Below, piece after piece: positions 22,242-29,973 of a stretch of 35,044 nucleotides of DNA (within the stretch, counting starts at the first letter, position 1; each line of letters opens with the position of its first letter). Made by a program: the position numbers and the translations under genes. A model generated the notes under the pieces. That model had not been told where the DNA came from and did not search any database. It worked only from the letters and a program-made list of their open reading frames with translations. This stretch comes from an uncultured Eubacteriales bacterium (GTDB lineage: Bacteria > Bacillota > Clostridia > Oscillospirales > CAG-272). Location: positions 1 to 35,044 of the forward strand of contig CAJLCI010000026.1 in the NCBI GenBank assembly GCA_905205065.1. Direction: 5' to 3'.

Positions 22242-25019
22242 ATGAAAATTGAGAATGTAAAAATAAGCGGTATAAAGAATCCGGTCGGATATGCTATGGA
22301 AACGCCGGTGGTATCATGGTGTGTAACCGAATGCTTAGGCGGATATCAGACGTCAGTCAGGATTGATGTTTCGCCTAATGAGGATTTTTCGGAAATAATT
22401 TTTACAAAATCCGGTTCGGACTTGCCATGCTCAGGTACAAAACTTGAATTTAAGCCTGAACCTCGTACAAGATATTATCTGTGCGTAACGGTTGAATCGG
22501 ACAGAAATACTGCGGCAAGCGGAACGGCTTTTTTTGAGACCGGAAAGATGACCGAACCTTTTCTCGGCAGATGGATCGCGGCCAATGAAAAAGATACGTT
22601 TCATCCGGTTTTTATCAAACGCTTTACGGCGAATGGCTCCGTTAAAAGGGCAAGGGCATATGTAACCGCTGCCGGAGTTTACGAGCTGTATTTAAACGGA
22701 AAAAAGGTCGGATCTGAGATTCTTGCTCCTGGTTATAGCGATTACAGCACTTTTCTTCAAATATACACATATCGGCTTGATTTACTTCAGGGCGAAAATA
22801 TTGTGGAGATATATACCGGCAAGGGATGGTGCGTTGGACGTTTCGGCCCCGGACTCTCAGAAAATAACTTTTCTCCCTGTATGGCGGCGGCCGCTGAGCT
22901 CAGAATTGAGTATGAAAACGGAAAAACCGATATCGTGTGCAGCGGAGAGGACTGGTTTTACCGCGGATCTGATATAGAAGATTCGGGAATTTATGACGGA
23001 GAAATTCTTAACCGTCAGCTTTGGAACGGCAGGGAGAATACCGAAAAGCCCGCTCGTATTTTATCTGTCGCTGACGGGGGTATTTTCGGAGGAAATAATC
23101 TTTCGGACAGGCTCAGCCCGGCAATTTGCGTAATGGAAACTTTAAAACCGTCTGCCGTCATTGTTACTCCGAAAAATGAAACTGTACTTGACATGGGACA
23201 GAATTTCGCGGGATATATTGAATTCAAAGCCAATTTCAAACCGGGTACACACGTTGAGCTGGAGTTCGGAGAAGTTTTGCAGGATGGGTGTTTTTACAAT
23301 GATAACTATCGCAGCGCAAAGTCAAGATATGTTTATGTCTCAGACGGGAGAAGTGAGACAGTAAGGGCTCATTTTACCTATTTCGGGTTTCGTTATGTCC
23401 GGCTGACCGGCTGGAAATCTCCGAATCCTGAGGATTTTACCGGTTGTGTTGTTTATTCAGAGATGGAGAAGACTGCGAAGCTTGAAACAGGGAATCAAAA
23501 GATAAACCGTCTTTTAAGCAACTGCCTATGGGGAATGAAATCAAATTTTATAGATATGCCGACAGACTGTCCGCAGCGTGACGAACGTCTCGGCTGGACT
23601 GGAGACGCGCAGATATTTGCCCCGACTGCCTGTTATTTTATGGACACCCGTGCGTTTTATACCAAATTTTTGTATGAGCTGCGGATGTCTCAGAAATTTT
23701 TGAGCGGCGGTGTTCCGAATTATCTGCCCGATATTGGTCATGCGTCGGGAATATCCAGCGTTTGGGGAGACGCTGCGGTATTGATTCCTCAGACTCTTTA
23801 CAGACAGTACGGAGATCTTCTTATTTTAGAAAAAAATTATGCTCTCATGAAGGACTGGGTTGACTATATCGGAAGCGAAGACAAAAAAGGCAATAACTCG
23901 TATCTGTACGATACTGGCTTTCATTTCGGAGACTGGCTTGCACAGGACGGAATCACGCCTACTTCTATGAAGGGCGGTACAGACGATTATTTTATCGCTT
24001 CCGTGTATTATTATCATTCGGTCTGCGTAGTGGCGGATGCGGCGAAGCTGCTGAACAAGCGTGAGGATTGTATTTTTTACAGAGAACTTAAAGAAAAGAT
24101 AAAAGCCGCTGTTTTCAGGGAATATTTTACGCCGTCCGGAAGACTTGCCGTGGATACTCAGACGGCGATTATTACAGCCTTGAGATTTGATATTTATATT
24201 GACAGGGATAAACTTACAGGTCAGCTTAAAGAACGCCTGAGACGCGACAGCTACAGAATTAAGGGAGGCTTTGTCGGGGCCCCGGTTATTTGTTCTGTAC
24301 TTGCTTCAAAAGGCTTTGCTAAACGCGCTTATGATTTCCTTTTTTCCGAGGAATATCCGTCTTGGCTGTACTGTGTAAATCTTGGGGCAACTACAATTTG
24401 GGAACGCTGGAACTCGCTTCTTCCCGACGGAAAAATAAGCGGAACCGGAATGAATTCGCTTAATCATTACGCGTACGGTTCTGTCGCAGAGTTTCTATTT
24501 GCTTATTCGGCCGGGCTTCGTCCGGCTGAGCCAGGCTATTCCAAGGCGGTTATAGCTCCCAAACCGGATATAAGGCTTGGCTTTGTTTCTTTTGAGTACA
24601 AATCTCCGAATGGAAGATATTTTTGCGGATGGAGAATTCATGACGACGGTATGCTGACCGTGGATGCTGAAATCCCGTTCGGATGTACTGCGGAGCTTCA
24701 TCTTCCGGGCAGGAGCGGAAAATCAGAAGTTCTTAAAAGCGGCAGATATCGTTATGTTTATATGCCTGAAATTGATTACCGAAGACTGTATGACGAAAAT
24801 ACTCCGCTTGATGTAATTTCGCGAGACAGCCGTGCGATGAAAATTCTCTTTGAAAAAGTTCCGGCGTTTGGAAATATTGCCGCAGGAGAAGACAGAGAAA
24901 AGTGCTCGATTACACTCGGCCAGCTTTCCAAAATGCATTTTATTCCTCATGATCTCAAAGCTCTTGATGAGGCTATAGCAAAAATTTACGGGCTTATCTA
25001 TGAAGAACAACACAGTTAG
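22242..25019 (+). CDS. Alpha-L-rhamnosidase, GH78
   Basis: 925 residues, the usual size for multi-domain GH78. N-terminal beta-domains come first (the NPVGYAMETPVVSWCV region matches the family's NPLGID-PxLSW motif), then an (alpha/alpha)6 catalytic barrel. The motif DCPQRDERLGWTGDAQIFAP includes the general-acid Glu448, and TIWERW includes the likely general base Glu721. It ends in a beta-sandwich followed by a family-unusual tail. No signal peptide, so it cleaves terminal alpha-L-rhamnose from imported glycosides in the cytoplasm. It follows the esterase by 30 bp. No rhamnose isomerase, kinase or aldolase gene is present in the window, so the released rhamnose must be handled elsewhere. Confidence 0.95.
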   Translation: MKIENVKISGIKNPVGYAMETPVVSWCVTECLGGYQTSVRIDVSPNEDFSEIIFTKSGSDLPCSGTKLEFKPEPRTRYYLCVTVESDRNTAASGTAFFETGKMTEPFLGRWIAANEKDTFHPVFIKRFTANGSVKRARAYVTAAGVYELYLNGKKVGSEILAPGYSDYSTFLQIYTYRLDLLQGENIVEIYTGKGWCVGRFGPGLSENNFSPCMAAAAELRIEYENGKTDIVCSGEDWFYRGSDIEDSGIYDGEILNRQLWNGRENTEKPARILSVADGGIFGGNNLSDRLSPAICVMETLKPSAVIVTPKNETVLDMGQNFAGYIEFKANFKPGTHVELEFGEVLQDGCFYNDNYRSAKSRYVYVSDGRSETVRAHFTYFGFRYVRLTGWKSPNPEDFTGCVVYSEMEKTAKLETGNQKINRLLSNCLWGMKSNFIDMPTDCPQRDERLGWTGDAQIFAPTACYFMDTRAFYTKFLYELRMSQKFLSGGVPNYLPDIGHASGISSVWGDAAVLIPQTLYRQYGDLLILEKNYALMKDWVDYIGSEDKKGNNSYLYDTGFHFGDWLAQDGITPTSMKGGTDDYFIASVYYYHSVCVVADAAKLLNKREDCIFYRELKEKIKAAVFREYFTPSGRLAVDTQTAIITALRFDIYIDRDKLTGQLKERLRRDSYRIKGGFVGAPVICSVLASKGFAKRAYDFLFSEEYPSWLYCVNLGATTIWERWNSLLPDGKISGTGMNSLNHYAYGSVAEFLFAYSAGLRPAEPGYSKAVIAPKPDIRLGFVSFEYKSPNGRYFCGWRIHDDGMLTVDAEIPFGCTAELHLPGRSGKSEVLKSGRYRYVYMPEIDYRRLYDENTPLDVISRDSRAMKILFEKVPAFGNIAAGEDREKCSITLGQLSKMHFIPHDLKALDEAIAKIYGLIYEEQHS

Positions 25020-25082
25020 CTTGTTACAGTATTAATTAACTTATTTTAGCCGCTTTGACGGTATGGCAGGGAGGACAAACTA

Positions 25083-25733
25083 ATGGATATTGCAGTTATT
25101 TGCGCTGCCGGACGCTCAGGAAAAACAATTGTATCGGAGGCAGCGTCCCGCGGACATAACGTTACGGCATTTATAAGACCGAGTGACAATGCTCCGGATT
25201 TTCCGCCTGAGGTTGTAATTGAAATACGCGATCTTTTTGATTTAGATAGGGAAACACTGAGGCGTTTTGACGCTGTGATTTACTGTTTTGGAGTTTGGGA
25301 TGACAGTCTCGCTGAGCTACACATTAAGTCGGTTAAGCATCTTTGCGCCTGTCTTTCGGGTGAAAAAGCAAGACTGATGATTGTAGGAGGAGCCGGGAGC
25401 CTTTATACTGATTCCGGACATAAAAGGAAATTTCATGAAGAACCTTCCTTCCCGGCGGATATGAAAGTTATATCGGCGGCCCAGGCGCGTTCATTTGATG
25501 AGCTTATAAAGCATAATGATGTTCGGTGGACTTATGTTTGTCCGAACGGAATATACGATTATGACCGTCCGTCAACGGGCAGATATGCAATTGCCGGCGA
25601 GGAGATTGTCAAAAACGATATCGGAGAAGTACCGATTCATTCTGTGTCTTACGGAAATCTTGCAGCCGCGATGGTTTTTTTGCTTGAAAGCGGAGATGCC
25701 GTGAATAAACGGGTATCGGTCTATGATGTATAA
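25083..25733 (+). CDS. NAD(P)-binding Rossmann-fold protein (atypical SDR, YwnB/NmrA-like)
   Basis: 216 residues with an N-terminal Rossmann motif (AVICAAGRSGKTIV) and the HNVTAFIR segment typical of NAD(P)H-binding atypical short-chain dehydrogenases. The glycine pattern AxGRxG is slightly altered from GAxGxxG. A downstream YVCPNGIYDY segment and GRYAIAGEEIV are also family-like. The substrate is unknown; a role in the glycan locus is inferred from position only. GGAGG lies 8 nt before the ATG, and the gene follows the rhamnosidase by 63 bp. Confidence 0.8.
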   Translation: MDIAVICAAGRSGKTIVSEAASRGHNVTAFIRPSDNAPDFPPEVVIEIRDLFDLDRETLRRFDAVIYCFGVWDDSLAELHIKSVKHLCACLSGEKARLMIVGGAGSLYTDSGHKRKFHEEPSFPADMKVISAAQARSFDELIKHNDVRWTYVCPNGIYDYDRPSTGRYAIAGEEIVKNDIGEVPIHSVSYGNLAAAMVFLLESGDAVNKRVSVYDV

Positions 25734-25879
25734 TTTAAAAGTTAATACTTTTATAACTGCAGTTTTTGTTTCATCGTCATAGGCAGCGATTTAAGGTGCA
25801 GCTTTGCTAAACATTATGTTTCAGTTATAACTTTGGTTAAAATTTCGGTTAAAATTTTGATGTACAGGAGGCGACAGGC

Positions 25880-26527
25880 ATTAGATACAAAGGTGTAATC
25901 TTTGATCTTGACGGCGTTCTTTGCTCAACCGACGAGCTTCATTATCAGTCGTGGAAAAAGGTAGCCGACAGACTCGGCATATATTTTGACAGATCGGTCA
26001 ACGAACGCCTTCGCGGAGTATCCAGGCTTGAAAGTCTTGATATTATTCTCGATATAAACCGAAAAAGCTATTCTGACGAAGAGAAAATATCTATCTCTTC
26101 GGAAAAGAATGATATTTACCGCGGGCTTCTTGAGAAAATGTCAGAGGCGGATTGTACCGACGAGGTTAGAAATACCCTGAATTTGCTTCATGACGAAGGG
26201 ATTTTGCTTGCAGTAGGCTCGTCCTCGCGGAATGCGCCTGTGATTCTGAAAAAAACCGGACTGCGAAAGTATTTTGACGCGGTAAGCGACGGAAATAATA
26301 TTATTCATTCAAAGCCGTCTCCGGAAGTATTTTTAAAAGCGGCTGAATATATCGGGCTTATGCCGTATGATTGTCTTGTCGTTGAGGACGCCGCCGCCGG
26401 AATTGAAGCAGGTGTTTCGGGAGGTTTTGATACGGCGGCGATCGGATCTGCGTATGGCTGTGAAAAGGCGGATTACAGTATCGAAAGAATTTCAGATATT
26501 TGCGGAATTGTGTTAGAAGTAAAATGA
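25880..26527 (+). CDS. pgmB: Beta-phosphoglucomutase-like HAD phosphatase/mutase, apparent ATT start
   Basis: 215 residues if translation starts at ATT 25880. HAD motif I (GVIFDLDGVL, Asp9 and Asp11), the beta-PGM motif RGVSRLESL, motif II GSSSRNAP, and the motif III/IV region KPSPEVFLKAAEY with VVEDAAAGIEA are all present, in the order expected for beta-phosphoglucomutase (interconverts beta-glucose-1-phosphate and glucose-6-phosphate). No ATG, GTG or TTG occurs in frame between the upstream in-frame TAA and the ATG at 26138, which would delete motif I. ATT 25880 sits 8 nt after a perfect AGGAGG (25866-25871), exactly where family members have Met. No beta-glucosyl phosphorylase (for example GH65) is seen nearby. 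Last gene of the plus-strand locus. Confidence 0.85.
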   Translation: MRYKGVIFDLDGVLCSTDELHYQSWKKVADRLGIYFDRSVNERLRGVSRLESLDIILDINRKSYSDEEKISISSEKNDIYRGLLEKMSEADCTDEVRNTLNLLHDEGILLAVGSSSRNAPVILKKTGLRKYFDAVSDGNNIIHSKPSPEVFLKAAEYIGLMPYDCLVVEDAAAGIEAGVSGGFDTAAIGSAYGCEKADYSIERISDICGIVLEVK

Positions 26528-26634
26528 ATGAAAACTTTACGGATCGTTTTATGCAATTGCAAAAAAGTTTTTATCATGTGCAGGCTTTTGGTCTGATAAG
26601 CTGTTTAGTACGGACTTTAAAAAACGTTTTTATG

Positions 26635-26670
26635 TAAAACAGCCATGTCATTTTTGACATGGCTGTTTTA
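26635..26670. terminator. Perfect 16-bp hairpin closing the glycan locus
   Basis: TAAAACAGCCATGTCA (26635-26650) pairs perfectly with 26655-26670 over a TTTT loop. It lies 108 nt after the last plus-strand gene and on the 3' side of the minus-strand GH36 gene. The stem ends in A/T runs on both sides, so it could work in both directions. Confidence 0.7.
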
Positions 26671-26703
26671 TATAATTATTATACAAGGATGAGATATATG
26701 CGG

Positions 26704-26958
26704 GTTTATGTTTAAATAGTTTTACGTCTATACAGTTTAAAGTTGCACAGTTTTATGTTTATATGGTTTTGCGTTTAGTTAGTTTTATGTTTGGACAGTT
26801 TTGCATTAGGTTAGCTTTATATTTAGACAATTTTGCATTAGGTTAGCTTTATATTTAGACAGTTTCGCATTCGGTTAGATTTATGTTTAGATAGCTTTGC
26901 ATTCGGCTGGATTTACGTTTAGACATCTTTGTATTTGGTTAGTTTTACGGCGATATTG
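26704..26958 (+). repeat. Tandem array of 16-bp monomers organised as 32-bp dimers
   Basis: About 16 degenerate copies of a 16-bp monomer resembling TTTTATGTTTAGACAG alternate with TTTTGCATTAGGTTAG, forming five clear 32-bp dimers at 26783-26942 with related copies on both sides. One monomer is 15 bp. The period is not a multiple of three and there is no start, so it is not coding. It sits between the terminator of the glycan locus and the 3' end of the GH36 gene. Confidence 0.9.
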
Positions 26959-26991
26959 TGCGGGAGAAAACAGCCATTTCTTTCCCCTCTT

Positions 26992-28947
26992 TTAGTTTAT
27001 ACATACTATTGTTCCGTCATCGGTTTCGATTTCCGGCTTAAATCCGGAAAATGAATATTTCAGTGGATAAAACGCATAGAGCTTTTCACCGTCTTCTGCA
27101 CCAAGCTCCGTATTCTCTCGGATATCTTTCGGACGTGTATTCTGGCCTAAAAATATATTTTCTGTTGAACACAAAAATGTCGGTTCTTTGGGAATTTGCT
27201 TTATCATAAAAAGCGCGGCGCTGTGCGGATTCATAAGAGTGGATTTGATTTCGGAAGATGTTTCCGCGTATTTTCTTTTTATACAGTCGAAGATCATTGA
27301 ACGTCCCATTCCTACTTTATCAAGGCTGAATGTGATATCTCTCAGGCGGTCAGTATAGTTAAACAGTCCTATGAAACACGTTTCACTGTCGAGTTCGGCT
27401 ATTACCGCTTCGGGCTTTTCTTCAAAATAATTGACCGGTCTGCCGGTTATGCCGAGCGGAGGAAGCTGGCCGAGAATCAGGTCCCTTCTTGCAGGACTTA
27501 GATTTTCAAGCTCTTCGTTATAAAGTACAGAACCTCCTGATAGTGCGACGGTTACTGTCCAGAAAAGAGCTTCCGAATATGTACAGTCAAACCCGTCTCC
27601 GTTTTCGTAATCGCGGACGACAAGTCCGTCGGGATCATTTAAAAATACACTGTGATTGTAAAAATAACGGTGAAATACAGTTGATGCTACTTGCTGCATT
27701 ATATCCCAGTAAGAGGGAGTTCCAGGGTTTTTTCCCCAGATGATGTCGCATGATACTCTTTGGATATCAAAGATACCAGCGCATTCAAGTACAGGCGAAC
27801 CGCAGGACAGCAGTATTATATTATCCCCTACGGCATCGCGTATCGTCTGCATAGCTCTCCGAAACAACGCAACGCAGTAATCGGTTTTATATTTTATAAC
27901 ATTCTTTTGACCGGCTCCCATTTTTCCGAGTAGTCCGTCGAGAAAATCCAGTTTGAAGTAATCAGCGTGGTATTCGTCGGTCATTTTGATGAATATTTTT
28001 CGGAGAAGCTCATAATATTCCGGGTTGTCGAGGTCAAACGGGTGAACGTTCGGCATTGGCGAGGCGTCGGTACGTACAAGAGACTTAAGCTCGCTGTAAT
28101 ATTCTGATTTTTCGTCGATGAGACCGGGGGCGAGCCAAAGCCCGAATTTTAGTCCATATTTGTGTACTTTGTCTGCCGTATAAGCAATTCCTCTCGGAAA
28201 GCGATCCGTGTTTTCTTCCCATTTTCCGGGAAAGGAACGGCTTTTCTGCCATCCGTCGTCAATCTGGATAAGATTCGCTTTTCCGGATGTGTAAAATATG
28301 AGCTTTTCCGCGCAGTTCAGTATCTTATCCTCACTGACATCTCCGTAATAGCATGACCATGAACAAAATCCACTTGGCACAGATGCGAGAGGTCTTGAAT
28401 TATTTTCTTTTCCTATCAGCATTGAGTAACGCGCTAAAAAGCTTTCAATAGGCTCTTCGCAGACAGTATATTTTTCGAGATTGTATTTTTCACCGGGAAC
28501 CAGGCGCTTGTCCTCCATGTCATAGTGTACTGTAAATGAATCGGATGTCAGAAGGATCCAGGCATAAAACCTGTGAGCTGTCAAAAATCCTATTCCTGCG
28601 GAATTTTTATCGTCGTCGGTTTTGACAAGTACAAGAGTTCTGCTGCATATTTCAGAGTTATTATTCAAACTTCCGCATTTTGTTATATCGTTTGTACAGT
28701 TCATATCGCTGTAGAATATAGGATTTTTGTTCAGAAAATCCGGTTCCAGCGGATATATAATTTCTATAGATTTAAGCGCGGAGGAAGTATCGGAGTATAT
28801 GTGCGGCGTAAAAATGCCGTTTTTACTTTGCAGTCCGAAAACAAATTCACCGCAGATTACGGTTCCGTCCTTTATTTCAGTTCGTACAGGGATGTCTCTA
28901 CCGGTATATTCTACCGACAGAACAGGAGCCTCCTTGTTTATCAGCAT
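26992..28947 (-). CDS. Alpha-galactosidase-like enzyme, GH36 (clan GH-D)
   Basis: 651 residues. Clan D motifs in order: CSWSCYYGDVSEDKI, IDDGWQ, FGLWLAPG, YFKLDFLDG with the nucleophile Asp334, SCGSPV, and RVSCDIIWG with the likely acid/base Asp401. These fit GH36, although CGSP differs from the CxGGGR of well-studied alpha-galactosidases, so the substrate may differ. No signal peptide, so cytoplasmic. I start it at ATG 28947: GAAAGG (complement ending at 28961) is 13 nt upstream, while the in-frame ATG at 28959 is 1 nt from it. It converges on the plus-strand glycan locus, which it may serve, but it has its own transcription direction. Confidence 0.87.
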   Translation of the reverse strand: MLINKEAPVLSVEYTGRDIPVRTEIKDGTVICGEFVFGLQSKNGIFTPHIYSDTSSALKSIEIIYPLEPDFLNKNPIFYSDMNCTNDITKCGSLNNNSEICSRTLVLVKTDDDKNSAGIGFLTAHRFYAWILLTSDSFTVHYDMEDKRLVPGEKYNLEKYTVCEEPIESFLARYSMLIGKENNSRPLASVPSGFCSWSCYYGDVSEDKILNCAEKLIFYTSGKANLIQIDDGWQKSRSFPGKWEENTDRFPRGIAYTADKVHKYGLKFGLWLAPGLIDEKSEYYSELKSLVRTDASPMPNVHPFDLDNPEYYELLRKIFIKMTDEYHADYFKLDFLDGLLGKMGAGQKNVIKYKTDYCVALFRRAMQTIRDAVGDNIILLSCGSPVLECAGIFDIQRVSCDIIWGKNPGTPSYWDIMQQVASTVFHRYFYNHSVFLNDPDGLVVRDYENGDGFDCTYSEALFWTVTVALSGGSVLYNEELENLSPARRDLILGQLPPLGITGRPVNYFEEKPEAVIAELDSETCFIGLFNYTDRLRDITFSLDKVGMGRSMIFDCIKRKYAETSSEIKSTLMNPHSAALFMIKQIPKEPTFLCSTENIFLGQNTRPKDIRENTELGAEDGEKLYAFYPLKYSFSGFKPEIETDDGTIVCIN

Positions 28948-29090
28948 TTTAATTACCATGCCTTTCTGGCGTAAAATAGCGATCTGAAGTTTTTATGCTT
29001 ATGCGTTTTTCACGCCGATGTCTTTTGACTTATCTTAAGTATTTAAGTGAAATCAGAAAGATACCTACAATTTTGCTCGGAAAGCTTCTA

Positions 29091-29573
29091 TTAGCTTTCT
29101 TCTTTTCTCCACCCTTTGCATACGTCTACCCATTTTTGAAACGAAGAATATTTTTCGAGTTCCGGAACAGTAAGCTCAATTGCGCTGTTACTGCTCCCGC
29201 ATGCGGGAAAAACGGTATCGAATCTTTTCAGTGATTCGTCAAGGCATATTATAACCCCGTCATTTACAGCAAATGGACAGACTCCTCCGACTGCGTGACC
29301 GGTTAGTTTTTCCGTTTCTTCAGGCTTCAACATTTTGGCTTTGACTCCGAATTCGGCTTTGAATTTTGAATTGTCTATCCGCGTGTCGCCTGCGCAGACT
29401 ATTAAAACGGCGCTTTCTCCTGCCGCAAATGAAATAGTCTTGGCAATTCTGCACGGCTCGCATTGAAGCGCATCCGCCGCGAGCGCAACCGTTGCGCTGG
29501 AGGTGCCAAACTCCTTTATTCTGCCGTCAATTCCGGCGGATTTAAAAAATTCCCGTACTTTTTCAATCGACAT
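29091..29573 (-). CDS. YbaK/EbsC-type aminoacyl-tRNA deacylase (ProX-like)
   Basis: About 160 residues. The family pattern includes an RIAKTISFAAG strand with the conserved Lys, a VCAGDTRIDNSKF segment, a TGHAVGGVCPFAV loop and the terminal ELTVPEL. These are features of YbaK-domain proteins that hydrolyse misacylated tRNAs (Ala-, Cys- or related tRNA-Pro). The start is placed at ATG 29573 (MSIEKVREFFKSAG), as in homologues; an upstream in-frame start at 29597 would add eight unconserved residues. A GAGAGG lies 16 nt before this ATG. It shares the minus strand with GH36, which lies 143 bp downstream. A promoter is predicted at 29665-29694. Confidence 0.85.
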   Translation of the reverse strand: MSIEKVREFFKSAGIDGRIKEFGTSSATVALAADALQCEPCRIAKTISFAAGESAVLIVCAGDTRIDNSKFKAEFGVKAKMLKPEETEKLTGHAVGGVCPFAVNDGVIICLDESLKRFDTVFPACGSSNSAIELTVPELEKYSSFQKWVDVCKGWRKEES

Positions 29574-29664
29574 AATTCTATATATAAATCCTCTCACAAA
29601 AGATATTTACCCGAGGGTTTTTGAAAAGATCAGCATCGAAATTACTGTCTTTCCATTTTAATGC

Positions 29665-29694
29665 ATTGTATCATGCTCTTATGTTCGGTGTCAA
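29665..29694 (-). promoter_or_regulatory. Candidate promoter for the minus-strand deacylase
   Basis: On the minus strand, TTGACA (complement of 29689-29694) and TACAAT (complement of 29665-29670) are separated by 18 bp, about 90 nt upstream of ATG 29573. Confidence 0.65.
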
Positions 29695-29779
29695 TGCTTA
29701 ATAAGCAGATTTTATCCCCGAAAATAAATAATAAAATAAGTAATAAAATACATAATAATATGTTGATATTATGTTTTGC

Positions 29780-29808
29780 TTGATTTTTCCGGCTTAATAT
29801 ATTATAAT
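29780..29808 (+). promoter_or_regulatory. Candidate promoter for the M18 peptidase-deacylase operon
   Basis: TTGATT (29780-29785) and TATAAT (29803-29808) are separated by 17 bp. Transcription from here would give a leader of about 160 nt before the ATT start at 29974. This leader lies within an open frame that does not look like protein. Confidence 0.65.
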
Positions 29809-29973
29809 TCCGGTGTACAGTCTAAAATATTTAGCATCGGCGGCGGATTATTGATGCGAAACAATACGCATGTACGTAATAAATGGGAAAGTCTGCAATC
29901 TGCAGCGTACTTTTTTATGCATAGTCCTTTAAAACATGACGCCGCAAATTCAATGAAAGGCATGGTGATTTTT

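Noticed and set aside
26704..26958. Repeat array considered as a CRISPR
   Set aside because: Repeats are directly adjacent and degenerate, with no unique spacers and no cas genes nearby.
29776..29961. N-terminal extension of the M18 peptidase from ATG/TTG codons upstream
   Set aside because: The extra residues have no family similarity, the region contains a sigma-A-like promoter, and the SD lies after these codons.
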